A DNA stretch of 64,000 nt. Origin: Hyphococcus sp. Lineage in GTDB: Bacteria; Pseudomonadota; Alphaproteobacteria; Caulobacterales; Parvularculaceae. Where the stretch lies: positions 241,191 to 305,190 of the forward strand of contig JANQJK010000026.1 in NCBI GenBank assembly GCA_028281665.1, written 5' to 3'. Shown in pieces: positions 39,560 through 47,816 of this stretch. The position numbers and the translations under genes are program-made. Each line of letters opens with the position of its first letter. Within the stretch, counting starts at the first letter, position 1. Below the pieces are notes generated by a model, which worked only from the letters and a program-made list of their open reading frames with translations, ran no database searches and was not told the DNA's origin.

Positions 39560-40539
39560 CGGGCGTTCAGAATATCTCCGTCACCGACGACGAAGCAGGC
39601 ATGCGCATTGATCGCTGGTTCAAGTCGCATTTTCCGGGTGTCACTCATGCTCAATTGGAAAAATATTTGCGCAAGGGCGAAGTGCGCGTCGCCGGCGGGC
39701 GCGTTAAATCAAACCGGCGGCTGGAAGCCGGTGAAAACGTTCGCGTGCCGCCCTTATCAGACCGCGCCACAACAAAGGGCGTGCCCCATGCGCGCGCAAA
39801 AGAAGACCGCGCATTTCTGGCGTCCATAACGCTCTATGAAGATGACGAAATCGTCGCCCTGAACAAACCTTCCGGCTTGGCGGTGCAGGGCGGGGAGAAG
39901 ACTGCGCGCCATATCGACGGCATGCTGGCCGCCTGTGAGCAGGACGGTGTCCGCCCGAAACTGGTCCACCGGATCGACAAGGACACGGGCGGTTTGCTGC
40001 TTGTTGCAAAGACGCGGAAAGCCGCGCAGGCGCTTGCCGAAGCGTTCAAGGACCGCCAGGTGGAAAAGACTTACTGGGCGCTGGTCGTTGGCGCGCCGCG
40101 CCCGCGCGAAGGCGAAATCGACATGCCTGTCGCCAAACGCATGGTGCGCATTGGCAACCGCGGCGTGGAGCGTGTTGTGCCGGCCGACGGCGAGGGGGCG
40201 AAGCGCGCCGTCAGTCACTACCAGATCGTGGAGGATATCGGGCGCGTCTCTTTTGTCGCCATGCGGCCGATCACCGGGCGCACGCACCAGTTGCGCGTCC
40301 ATGCCGCCGCGATCGGCCATCCGATTGTGGGCGACTACAAATATGGCGGCGAAGCATCGCGCGTCGATGGCGTGGCCGACAAACTCCATTTGTTTTGCCG
40401 TTCCATGACATTTCAGCACCCCAAAACCGGCAAGGTCATGACGATTACCGCGCCGGTTACCGGCGCCATGAAAGACACTTGGGCGTTTTTCGGATTCGAT
40501 GAGAACGCGACCGTTGAGTGGCCGGAGGATGCGGCGTGA
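39556..40539 (+). CDS. rluC: Ribosomal large subunit pseudouridine synthase, RluC/RluD family
   Basis: A 327-residue enzyme modifying uridines in 23S rRNA. An N-terminal S4 domain (RIDRWFKSHFPGVTHAQLEKYL) is followed by the catalytic HRIDKDTGGLLLVAK with the essential Asp. The RPITGRTHQLRVH motif is present. RluC is the more likely assignment because of the crcB and atp12 neighbours, but RluD cannot be excluded by reading alone. Confidence 0.9.
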   Translation: MTGVQNISVTDDEAGMRIDRWFKSHFPGVTHAQLEKYLRKGEVRVAGGRVKSNRRLEAGENVRVPPLSDRATTKGVPHARAKEDRAFLASITLYEDDEIVALNKPSGLAVQGGEKTARHIDGMLAACEQDGVRPKLVHRIDKDTGGLLLVAKTRKAAQALAEAFKDRQVEKTYWALVVGAPRPREGEIDMPVAKRMVRIGNRGVERVVPADGEGAKRAVSHYQIVEDIGRVSFVAMRPITGRTHQLRVHAAAIGHPIVGDYKYGGEASRVDGVADKLHLFCRSMTFQHPKTGKVMTITAPVTGAMKDTWAFFGFDENATVEWPEDAA

Positions 40540-41249
40540 ACGGATCACCCGGCGCCGTGAAACGGTTCTACCAGTCCGTCGAAACTGCCGAAACGGAACG
40601 AGGCGTCGAAGTGCGGCTGGATGGGAAGCCGCTGCGCACCAAACAGAAACAGGTGCTGCTGGCGCCGAGCGCGAGCCTTGCCGACGCCATAAAAGCGGAA
40701 TGGGAAGCGCAGGGCGAGCATATCGATTTCGCTTCTACGCCGCTGACCGGCCTTCTTTCCGAAGCGATCGACGCTGACGCCGCAGCGCTATGGCGCAACG
40801 ACATCCTCGCCTATCTGCAATCCGATCTCGTATGCTATCGCGCCGAGACGCCGGCCGCGCTGGTTGAGCGGCAGGCAATCGCGTGGGATCCTTATCTCAA
40901 CTGGCTCCGCGACGAGCTGGGCGCCGCTCTTATGGTGACGTCCGGCGTTGTTTCAACGCCGCAGCCGGAAGTCGCCATTGACCGAGTCAGAGCCGTCATG
41001 AGCGCCGCGTCACCCGAAACGCTTTCAGCGCTCGGCAAGGCAACCGCGACAACCGGTTCAGCGGTGATGGCGCTGGCGCTCTGGAAAAAGGCGTTTCCGC
41101 CCACGGATATTTTTTCCGCGTCGGTTGTTGATGAGACATTTCAGGCCGAAAAATGGGGCGATGACGCAGAGGCGCGCGATCGTCGCCTCACCATCCGGAA
41201 TGAGTTTTTGACGATCGCTCGTTTTCTGGAGCTGCTCGAAGCGGATTAG
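40536..41249 (+). CDS. ATP12 family F1-ATPase assembly chaperone
   Basis: A 237-residue homologue of mitochondrial Atp12, which protects the F1 alpha subunit during ATP synthase assembly. Typical parts are KRFYQSVETAE, VRLDGKPLRTK and WDPYLNWLRDELGAAL. The start is GTG at 40536 inside the rluC stop (GTGA). A HAD-type phosphatase often lies between rluC and this gene in relatives and is absent here. The stop overlaps the convergent EF-hand gene by four bases. Confidence 0.92.
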   Translation: MNGSPGAVKRFYQSVETAETERGVEVRLDGKPLRTKQKQVLLAPSASLADAIKAEWEAQGEHIDFASTPLTGLLSEAIDADAAALWRNDILAYLQSDLVCYRAETPAALVERQAIAWDPYLNWLRDELGAALMVTSGVVSTPQPEVAIDRVRAVMSAASPETLSALGKATATTGSAVMALALWKKAFPPTDIFSASVVDETFQAEKWGDDAEARDRRLTIRNEFLTIARFLELLEAD

Positions 41250-41989
41250 GGGGTCGGACTTTCGAGCGTTTCACCGCGGACAGCGGCTCGAAAACGCATT
41301 AACTCGTCGCCTTGCAGCAAGGTATCGTCGTTCTCGTCCATGGTGTCGAAGTCGAGGAGATATTCGCGAATGTAATCTTCCCGCGCGATCGCCTCCTGCG
41401 CGCCGCTGATAAACGCGAACTTTGCCTCGGCATAGGCAGCGTGCTCGGCTTTCGCCGCCTCCGGGTCGATTGCCTCCAGAAGCGCCTTGTACTGTCGTTC
41501 GCGCGCGATTTCCTCCGTTGGCGCATCGGCGTCTCGCGCACCGGTCTGCCGCCAGCCATCGACGAGGGCCTTGAACTCGTCCGCCGTCATTCGACCATCG
41601 CGGTCGGTGTCGGCCACAGTGAAATCAAGCTTCGCTTCTTCAAAGGCTTCGACGCGGGTCAGCACTTCGCTGTCAAATGCCGACTGGACCTGCTGGAGCG
41701 TGGTTTCGCCGGCTTCCGTCGGCCGGTATGGAGCGCCGGGAGTCAGCGTTACGGTTTTCTTTGTCGTTTCGACAACCTTTCCGTCGATGGTCCGCTCCAG
41801 CGTAAATGTCTGCTGGAGCTGCTGGCGCGAATTCAGCTGGTCGGCGATATCATCCGTACCCGGTTCTTCGGTTTCGGCTTCCTCTGTGGCTGCCGGCGCC
41901 TCTTCGGTTTCGTTTTCCTGCGCCGAAGCGCCGAGCCACGGGGAAGCAACCAGAATAAGGCTTGCGAGCGCTGAATATGCGGTTCTCAC
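41246..41989 (-). CDS. Exported EF-hand protein of unknown function
   Basis: A protein of 247 residues. It begins with a signal peptide (ALASLILVASPWLGASAQ) and a Glu-Ala-Thr-rich acidic stretch. Two calcium-binding loops are readable: DTDRDGRMTADEF and DENDDTLLQGDEL. I start it at GTG 41989, preceded by AAGGAG; an ATG at 42034 would add 15 residues before the signal. A calcium sensor or surface role is possible. It is transcribed alone and converges on atp12. Confidence 0.8.
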   Translation of the reverse strand: MRTAYSALASLILVASPWLGASAQENETEEAPAATEEAETEEPGTDDIADQLNSRQQLQQTFTLERTIDGKVVETTKKTVTLTPGAPYRPTEAGETTLQQVQSAFDSEVLTRVEAFEEAKLDFTVADTDRDGRMTADEFKALVDGWRQTGARDADAPTEEIARERQYKALLEAIDPEAAKAEHAAYAEAKFAFISGAQEAIAREDYIREYLLDFDTMDENDDTLLQGDELMRFRAAVRGETLESPTP

Positions 41990-42095
41990 GGCGACTGTTC
42001 TCCTTCGAGGACGATTGCGTCCGATAATACACAATTGCGGTCAAAAGTTGCCGCACTCTTCCCCGAACAGGCGAAAATCACGATATTACAGTGCT

Positions 42096-42803
42096 TTAAT
42101 CTTCATCGGGGAGCGCCGCGGCGTTTCTCGTCGGTCCGAAAACCGCTTCAAACGCCATGCGCAGCGCCGCGTCAGCGTCATCCATCGTTACCGGCAAGCC
42201 AAGATCGACAAGACTCGTCACGCCCAGTCCGGGATCCGATATGCCGCAAGGCGCGATCCCGGCGAAGTGGGCGAGGTCCGGTTCGACATTCAGTGCGACG
42301 CCGTGAAAGCTGACCCAGCGTCGGACCCTGACGCCAATGGCGGCGACTTTATCTTCGCGCGGCGGCGCGCCGGCGCGGGTCCGATCGACCCAGACGCCGA
42401 CCCGGCCCTCGCGGCGTTCGCCTTTGACGCCGAATTCGGCGAGGGTCGCGATCAGCCATTCCTCTAACCCGTGGACGAAGGCGCGAACGTCCCGCCCGCG
42501 TCGGTTCAGATCGAGCATGACATAAGCGACCCGCTGCCCCGGGCCGTGATAGGTGTATTGCCCCCCCCGCGCAGACTTGAAAACGGGAAACCGGGCCGGA
42601 GCGAGCAGGTCCGTTTCCTTGGCGCTCGTCCCGCCTGTGTAGAGCGGGGGGTGCTCCAGAAGCCAGACCAGCTCTTTCGCCTCGCCGGCGTGAATGGCTG
42701 CGACGCGGCGTTCCATGGCCGCGACCGCCGCGTCATATTCGGTGAGCCCAGGCGAAACGGCCCACTCGGCGGGCCCCGCGCCCCTTAACGCCGCGCTAAC
42801 CAA
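42096..42803 (-). CDS. lipB: Octanoyltransferase LipB
   Basis: A 235-residue cytosolic enzyme moving octanoyl from acyl carrier protein to lipoate-dependent proteins. The conserved [19 protein letters not shown], the catalytic Lys in KVAAIGVRV and the Cys in [17 protein letters not shown] are visible (Lys152, Cys186). The only in-frame start that keeps the conserved N-part is a TTG at 42803. It diverges from a small FliN-like gene. Confidence 0.94.
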   Translation of the reverse strand: MVSAALRGAGPAEWAVSPGLTEYDAAVAAMERRVAAIHAGEAKELVWLLEHPPLYTGGTSAKETDLLAPARFPVFKSARGGQYTYHGPGQRVAYVMLDLNRRGRDVRAFVHGLEEWLIATLAEFGVKGERREGRVGVWVDRTRAGAPPREDKVAAIGVRVRRWVSFHGVALNVEPDLAHFAGIAPCGISDPGLGVTSLVDLGLPVTMDDADAALRMAFEAVFGPTRNAAALPDED

Positions 42804-42850
42804 AGCCCGGCACTCTGTTGGCGTTCGGAAGCGATTTGCGGGTTAACCTG

Positions 42851-43102
42851 ATGTCGGCGGTGGATGGCATTGAAATAGAACTCACGGTGCGAATCGGCGA
42901 GGCGGATCTGCCGCTGGGCCGGCTTCTGCGGATGACCCGCGGGGCTGTTATTCCACTCGGGCGCGATGAGCGCAAACCCCTGGATATCCTGGCCAATGGC
43001 CGGAAAATAGCGACCGGACGGGTTGTCCTGGACGGAGAAAACGTGACCGTCGCGATTGACGGCGACAAACGCGCCGAGGAGCCGCGCCAGCCCGGCCACT
43101 GA
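42851..43102 (+). CDS. Small FliN/SpoA-domain protein
   Basis: A protein of 83 residues consisting almost entirely of one SpoA (FliN C-terminal) domain. ELTVRIGEADLPLGRLLRM is followed by GAVIPLGRDERKPLDILANGRKIATGRVV, close to the FliN pattern of the flagellar switch. The ATG at 42851 has a weak ribosome site; a TTG at 42818 would add 11 residues. No other flagellar or secretion genes are in the window. It could be an active switch subunit, a duplicate, or part of another export machine. Confidence 0.8.
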   Translation: MSAVDGIEIELTVRIGEADLPLGRLLRMTRGAVIPLGRDERKPLDILANGRKIATGRVVLDGENVTVAIDGDKRAEEPRQPGH

Positions 43103-43167
43103 GCCCGCGCCGGCGCACTTCACAAGGCCTCTCGCCTTTGCTATGCCGCGCGCCTTCCATACGGCGT

Positions 43168-43252
43168 GCGGTCGTGGCGGAATTGGTAGACGCGCAGCGT
43201 TGAGGTCGCTGTGGGGCAACCCGTGGAAGTTCGAGTCTTCTCGACCGCACCA
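43168..43252 (+). tRNA. tRNA-Leu (anticodon GAG)
   Basis: An 85-base gene with acceptor GCGGTCG pairing with CGACCGC and an encoded CCA end. The D-arm contains GAATTGGTAGAC. The anticodon arm is CAGCG, TTGAGGT, CGCTG, with anticodon GAG at 43202-43204. A long variable arm (GGGCAACCC) and the T-loop TTCGAGT confirm a class II leucine tRNA. Confidence 0.96.
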
Positions 43253-43309
43253 TTTTCCCGGTTTGGGACAAATCCTTAACGAGGCATAAACGCTGCACCG
43301 CCGGAGCCG

Positions 43310-43630
43310 ATGAAGCTCCGATCGATCATATATGCGGTGTTGTTCGTCGAAGTCGCCATTCTCGGCGCCGGTGCGGCGGCGACAACGGTGCTTCGCCCGC
43401 CATGTTATTCGGGATCCAAAGCCTATCTGCTCGCGGCCAACGCCGGCGCCGTCATCGACGTCAAGGAGCACAAGGACAAGGCAAGCGGTTCCGCGGTTGT
43501 CGTCTTTCGTCCCCGTAAGGATAAAGGGTGGGCGAGCCAGCGATTGCTGTCGCGATTTGATCTCGCCGTTGAGTTGAACAATAAACCTGTCGTCGTCAGA
43601 AATTCGGGACAGACATGTCGCGCGCCATAA
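43310..43630 (+). CDS. Small exported or membrane-anchored protein, unknown
   Basis: A protein of 106 residues. It has a hydrophobic N-terminal segment (IIYAVLFVEVAILGAGAAA) that could be a signal or anchor. A soluble basic part follows with two cysteines (Cys32 and Cys103 by my count) that might pair. I recognise no family. Codon use resembles neighbours. It overlaps the next gene by 16 bases, suggesting a two-gene unit between tRNA-Leu and proS. Confidence 0.6.
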   Translation: MKLRSIIYAVLFVEVAILGAGAAATTVLRPPCYSGSKAYLLAANAGAVIDVKEHKDKASGSAVVVFRPRKDKGWASQRLLSRFDLAVELNNKPVVVRNSGQTCRAP

Positions 43631-43929
43631 TTGCTACATTAGTCGTCGTTTTCGCAGCGCCGGCGCCGGCTGCGGGAGAGACGATCAGGGTCGCGCCCGC
43701 GTCCTGTCCGATCCCGGCCGACATTACGCCTTATGAAGGCGAAGACGTCAGCGCTTACGAGCTCAACCCGTGGACCGACCGGCTCGACGACGTGTTGCTG
43801 TTTCGCGATATTCCCGTCGCCGGCGGCGCCTTTGCGCTCCGCATATTCGCCGATCCCGTAACCGGCGACATATACGGGTTTCCGACCGAACCCGCCGACT
43901 GTGAGACGGACCCGGATTGGCCGCAATAG
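43615..43929 (+). CDS. Small secreted protein, unknown
   Basis: A protein of 104 residues. It has a signal peptide (AIIATLVVVFAAPAPAAG), then a short acidic domain with two cysteines (in APASCPI and PADCETD). No family recognised. It overlaps the preceding gene by 16 bases in another frame and lies 53 bases before proS. The cysteine pair suggests a periplasmic disulfide. Confidence 0.6.
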   Translation: MSRAIIATLVVVFAAPAPAAGETIRVAPASCPIPADITPYEGEDVSAYELNPWTDRLDDVLLFRDIPVAGGAFALRIFADPVTGDIYGFPTEPADCETDPDWPQ

Positions 43930-43982
43930 ACTTGGCGCGCGGGCCCGCCTAGAAGGGCCGCGAAGCCGCCATCCGACGCCCT

Positions 43983-45329
43983 ATGAAACTCAGCCAGTAC
44001 TACCTACCGCTTCTGAAAGAGACGCCGGCAGACGCCCAGATCGCGTCGCACAGGCTGATGCTGCGCGCCGGCATGATCCGGCAGGAAGGGGCGGGGATCT
44101 ACGTCTGGCTGCCGCTCGGGCATCGCGTCCTGAAGAAAATCGAGCAGATCGTTCGCGAGGAGGAGGACCGGGCGGGCGCCGTCGAGATGCTTATGCCCAC
44201 CATCCAGCAGGCCGAGCTGTGGCGCGAGAGCGGGCGGTATGACGCCTATGGCAAGGAAATGCTGCGCATCACCGACCGCAGCGACCGCGAGATGTTGTTC
44301 GGGCCCACCAACGAGGAGATGATCACCGAGATCTTCCGGGCCGGGGTTCGATCCTACAAGGATCTGCCCAAGCTTCTGTACCATATTCAATGGAAATTCC
44401 GCGACGAGATCCGGCCGCGTTTCGGCGTCATGCGCGGGCGCGAATTCCTCATGAAAGACGCCTATTCCTTCGATATTGACGAAGACGCCGCCCGGCACAG
44501 TTACAATCGCTTTTTCGCCGCCTACCTCAGAACCTTCTCACGCATGGGCCTGACCGCGATCCCCATGCGCGCGGACACCGGACCTATCGGCGGCGATCTC
44601 TCCCATGAGTTTATCGTGCTCGCGGACACCGGCGAAAGCGCGGTTTATTGCGACAAGCAGTTGCTCGATCTCCCAATTCCCGGCGCCGACACGGATTTCG
44701 ACAGCGACCTGCAACCGATCGTCGATCAGTTCACGAATTACTATGCCGCGACCGATGAAATTCACGACAAGGCCGAGTTTGAAAGCCAGGTGGACGAAGG
44801 CAATCGCGTATCGGCGCGCGGCATTGAAATCGGTCACATTTTTTACTTCGGCACAAAGTACTCAGAACCGATGAATGCGGTCGTGACCGGGCCGGACGGC
44901 AAGGATGTTACGGTCCATATGGGGTCATACGGGGTCGGCGTGTCGCGTCTTGTTGGCGCGGTCATCGAAGCGTTCCACGATGACGATGGCTGTAAATGGC
45001 CGATGTCCGTGGCGCCGTTCCATGTGGGACTTATCAATCTCAAACCGGACGACAGTGAAACGGACGCCGCGTGCGGCGGCGTTTATGAGGCGTTGCAGGC
45101 CGCGGGCGTCGATGTACTTTATGACGAGACAAAAGCGCGCCCTGGCGAAAAATTCGCGCGAATGGATCTCATCGGACTGCCGCTACAGATCGTCGTGGGG
45201 CCGCGTGGCCTCGGCGAGGGGAAAGTCGAGGTCAAACGCCGCAGCGACGGGGCCCGCGAGGAGATGGCGTTAGACTTGGTCGTGGAACATGTCTCCTCAG
45301 CGGTGCGTGACGGCCTGTCGCATCCCTGA
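43983..45329 (+). CDS. proS: Prolyl-tRNA synthetase (short alphaproteobacterial form)
   Basis: A 448-residue class II synthetase. Motif 2 ([25 protein letters not shown]) and motif 3 ([13 protein letters not shown]) are present with the C-terminal anticodon-binding domain. The editing insertion found in about 570-residue bacterial ProRS is absent, so Ala-tRNA(Pro) must be cleared by a trans factor if at all. The ATG follows a weak ribosome site. It is followed by the lol genes, a common alphaproteobacterial order. Confidence 0.97.
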   Translation: MKLSQYYLPLLKETPADAQIASHRLMLRAGMIRQEGAGIYVWLPLGHRVLKKIEQIVREEEDRAGAVEMLMPTIQQAELWRESGRYDAYGKEMLRITDRSDREMLFGPTNEEMITEIFRAGVRSYKDLPKLLYHIQWKFRDEIRPRFGVMRGREFLMKDAYSFDIDEDAARHSYNRFFAAYLRTFSRMGLTAIPMRADTGPIGGDLSHEFIVLADTGESAVYCDKQLLDLPIPGADTDFDSDLQPIVDQFTNYYAATDEIHDKAEFESQVDEGNRVSARGIEIGHIFYFGTKYSEPMNAVVTGPDGKDVTVHMGSYGVGVSRLVGAVIEAFHDDDGCKWPMSVAPFHVGLINLKPDDSETDAACGGVYEALQAAGVDVLYDETKARPGEKFARMDLIGLPLQIVVGPRGLGEGKVEVKRRSDGAREEMALDLVVEHVSSAVRDGLSHP

Positions 45330-45423
45330 CGGGGAGCCGCGGCAAGGTCATGAAGTCGGCTAATTCGTCCCTCAGGAAACAGGCGTTGCGCCTTCGCTGC
45401 GGCGCCCTTAGACCTTGTAGACA

Positions 45424-46740
45424 ATGTTGAAATCCAACAACGACGCCTCGACGCCCACTGCCGCCAGGGACGCGGGGCTGCGGGTGTTCTCCTTTTTCGA
45501 GTGGATGGTCGCGCGCCGGTATCTGGGCGCCACGCGGTCAGGGAAGGGGGTTTCGCTGATCTCGATCATCGCCTTTCTCGGCATCATGCTGGCCGTCGCG
45601 GTGCTCATCATCGTGATGTCCGTGATGCAGGGGTTCCGCGCGAAGCTGCTGGAGCAGGCGCTCGGCTTTAACGGTCACGTCTATGTGCTGATGGAGGAGG
45701 GCGACGATCCGGATCCGTTTATCGAACAGATCGAGTCGCTGAACGGCGTCGTCAACGCCGCCCCGCTTATTGAATCGCCGGCCTACATAACCTCGTCCAG
45801 TGACGGGGCGCTGGCAATCGTCCGCGGCATGCACCGGAACGACATGCTGGACATTCCGGAAATTGCGGCGCCGGAAAACCTCGTTGAAGGGGAATTCGAA
45901 AGTTTCGGAGAAGGCCGCAACGGCGGAAACAAGATTGTCATCGGATCCGGGACCGCGAACGCGCTGGGCGTCCGCGTCGGCCAGAGCGTCAATGTCACAA
46001 CCCATGGCGGACGAGAAACAGCCTTCGGCCGCATTCCGGTCACGACGAAGGACTACATCGTCGGCGCCATTTTCGACGTCAACAACTCGCAGTTCGACTC
46101 GTCCATCGCCTTCATGCCTTACGATCAGGCGAAGCTGTTCTTCGGCGCGTCTGACGCTGCTGAGCAAATCGAAGTCAGAATAGAAGACCCCGACCAATAC
46201 GCGGCCTATCTCGCACAGGTCACGGCCATCACGGGGGACCGCCATACGACCGACTGGGCGCGCAGAATTGGAGCATACTTTGACGCCCTTGAGATCGAGC
46301 GAAACGTCATGCGCCTGATCCTGATGCTGATCATCGCCGTCGCTGCGCTCAACATCATCACAGGCCTTGTCATGCTCGTTAAAGACAAGACGGGCGACAT
46401 CGCCATCCTGCGCACCATGGGCGCGACGCAAGGCGCGATCATGCGGATCTTTTTTCTGTCCGGGGCTTTGATCGGCGTTCTTGGAACAATTGCAGGGATT
46501 ATCCTTGGCGCGCTTTTCGTTCACTATATCGATCCCATCGAACAGGCGCTCTCATGGGTGTTCCAGCGCGATTTGTTCAACGCCGAGATTTACTACTTCC
46601 GGGAGATACCGGCGGAACTGCAAAGCGGCGAGATTGTGGTGATTGCGGGCTGGGCGCTTTTGATGTCCTTCGTCTCGACGATTTACCCGGCATGGCGCGC
46701 AGCGCGGCTCGACCCGGTCGAGGCGCTTCGATACGAATAG
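45424..46740 (+). CDS. Lipoprotein-releasing ABC permease (LolC/LolE family)
   Basis: A 438-residue inner-membrane subunit that extracts outer-membrane lipoproteins and passes them to LolA. One N-terminal helix (GVSLISIIAFLGIMLAVAVLIIV) is followed by a large periplasmic domain and three C-terminal helices, ending in YPAWRAARLDPVEALRYE, the family signature. Alphaproteobacteria usually have a single such gene, so it may work as a homodimer with LolD. It lies 94 bases after proS. Confidence 0.95.
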   Translation: MLKSNNDASTPTAARDAGLRVFSFFEWMVARRYLGATRSGKGVSLISIIAFLGIMLAVAVLIIVMSVMQGFRAKLLEQALGFNGHVYVLMEEGDDPDPFIEQIESLNGVVNAAPLIESPAYITSSSDGALAIVRGMHRNDMLDIPEIAAPENLVEGEFESFGEGRNGGNKIVIGSGTANALGVRVGQSVNVTTHGGRETAFGRIPVTTKDYIVGAIFDVNNSQFDSSIAFMPYDQAKLFFGASDAAEQIEVRIEDPDQYAAYLAQVTAITGDRHTTDWARRIGAYFDALEIERNVMRLILMLIIAVAALNIITGLVMLVKDKTGDIAILRTMGATQGAIMRIFFLSGALIGVLGTIAGIILGALFVHYIDPIEQALSWVFQRDLFNAEIYYFREIPAELQSGEIVVIAGWALLMSFVSTIYPAWRAARLDPVEALRYE

Positions 46741-46750
46741 GAGGAGCATA

Positions 46751-47128
46751 ATGGCGCTTTCCGAACAGCATTTCGAACAGTGGATCGAACGCTACGGCGC
46801 CGCCTGGGCGGCGAGGGACGGTGCCCGGTTTGCGCAGCTTTTTGAAGCCGACGCCATCTATTACTGGACGCCCTTTGAGGATCCGAAAAGAGGACGCGAT
46901 GAGATCGCGTCGGCCTTCAACGGCGCTGTCGGACGCCAGCGCGATGTCGACTTCGGCGCGCGCGTTTTATACGTGCAGGCCAATCTCGGCGCGGCTCACT
47001 GGACCTGTTCGTTCACCCGCGCGACGACGGGAAAGCGCGTCCACATAGACGGCATCTTTGTTGTTCAGTTCAGCGACCACGGCAAGGCGCTGTCCTTCCG
47101 CGAATGGTGGCATTCAGATGAGGGATGA
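46751..47128 (+). CDS. NTF2-like (SnoaL-type) small protein
   Basis: A 125-residue protein with the cone-shaped NTF2 pattern: helix YGAAWAARDGARFAQLF, then DAIYYWTPFEDPKRGRDEIASAF, and strands FTRATTGKRVHIDGIFVVQF. No catalytic residue set is obvious. It is inserted between the lol permease and lolD, with AGGAG before its ATG, and overlaps lolD by 11 bases. It may be unrelated to lipoprotein export. Confidence 0.78.
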   Translation: MALSEQHFEQWIERYGAAWAARDGARFAQLFEADAIYYWTPFEDPKRGRDEIASAFNGAVGRQRDVDFGARVLYVQANLGAAHWTCSFTRATTGKRVHIDGIFVVQFSDHGKALSFREWWHSDEG

Positions 47129-47816
47129 CGGAGAGGAGGCCCTGCGCTTTGAGGGTATTGCGCGGCGCTATCGGGACCTTGTCGTTATTGAGAATGTCGA
47201 CTTCACGCTGAAGCGTGGTCAGACAACCGCCTTGCTTGGGCCGTCCGGGTCCGGAAAATCATCGCTCCTGCACATAGCAGGACTGCTTGAAGCGCCGAGC
47301 GCCGGCGAAGTCTATGTGGGCGGCGTCGCGACTTCGAAGCTTTCCGACGCGGAACGCACACGCATTCGCCGCAACGCGCTGGGGTTTGTTTATCAGTTTC
47401 ACCATCTGCTGCCGGAATTCACCGCGTTCGATAACGTCGCGCTGCCACGACTGATTGCAGGCGAGAAAAAAAGCGCGGCGGACGAGCAGGCGGCTGCGTT
47501 TCTGACCGCGTTGGGGCTCGGCGAACGGCTGACCCACCAACCCGGTCAACTGTCCGGCGGCGAACAGCAGCGCACGGCAATCGCGCGGGCGCTGGTAAAC
47601 AGGCCCGACCTTTTGCTGGCCGATGAGCCGACCGGAAATCTCGATCCGAGAACGTCCGATGTCGTCTTCGATGCGCTGCTTGAGATTGTGCGCAAGGAGG
47701 GGCTTGCGGCGTTGATCGCAACCCACGATCGACGCCTTGCCAATCGCATGGACCGCATCGTCAAAATCGAGGATCGCGGCCTCGTGGAAGTGACGCGCGA
47801 GGCGGCGACCGCTTAG
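47118..47816 (+). CDS. lolD: Lipoprotein-releasing system ATPase LolD
   Basis: A 232-residue ABC ATPase. Walker A GPSGSGKSS, Q-loop FVYQFHHLLPEF, signature LSGGEQQR, Walker B LLLADEPTGNLD and the switch His in ATHDRR are complete. I start it at ATG 47118; an in-frame upstream start at 47058 would lie deep in the NTF2-like gene. It works with the upstream permease. The stop overlaps the convergent S9 peptidase by four bases. Confidence 0.95.
   Translation: MRDDGEEALRFEGIARRYRDLVVIENVDFTLKRGQTTALLGPSGSGKSSLLHIAGLLEAPSAGEVYVGGVATSKLSDAERTRIRRNALGFVYQFHHLLPEFTAFDNVALPRLIAGEKKSAADEQAAAFLTALGLGERLTHQPGQLSGGEQQRTAIARALVNRPDLLLADEPTGNLDPRTSDVVFDALLEIVRKEGLAALIATHDRRLANRMDRIVKIEDRGLVEVTREAATA

Noticed and set aside
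42948..43298. Minus-strand open frame across tRNA-Leu
   Set aside because: Part of it (SRRLELPR) is the antisense reading of the tRNA, a frequent false gene.
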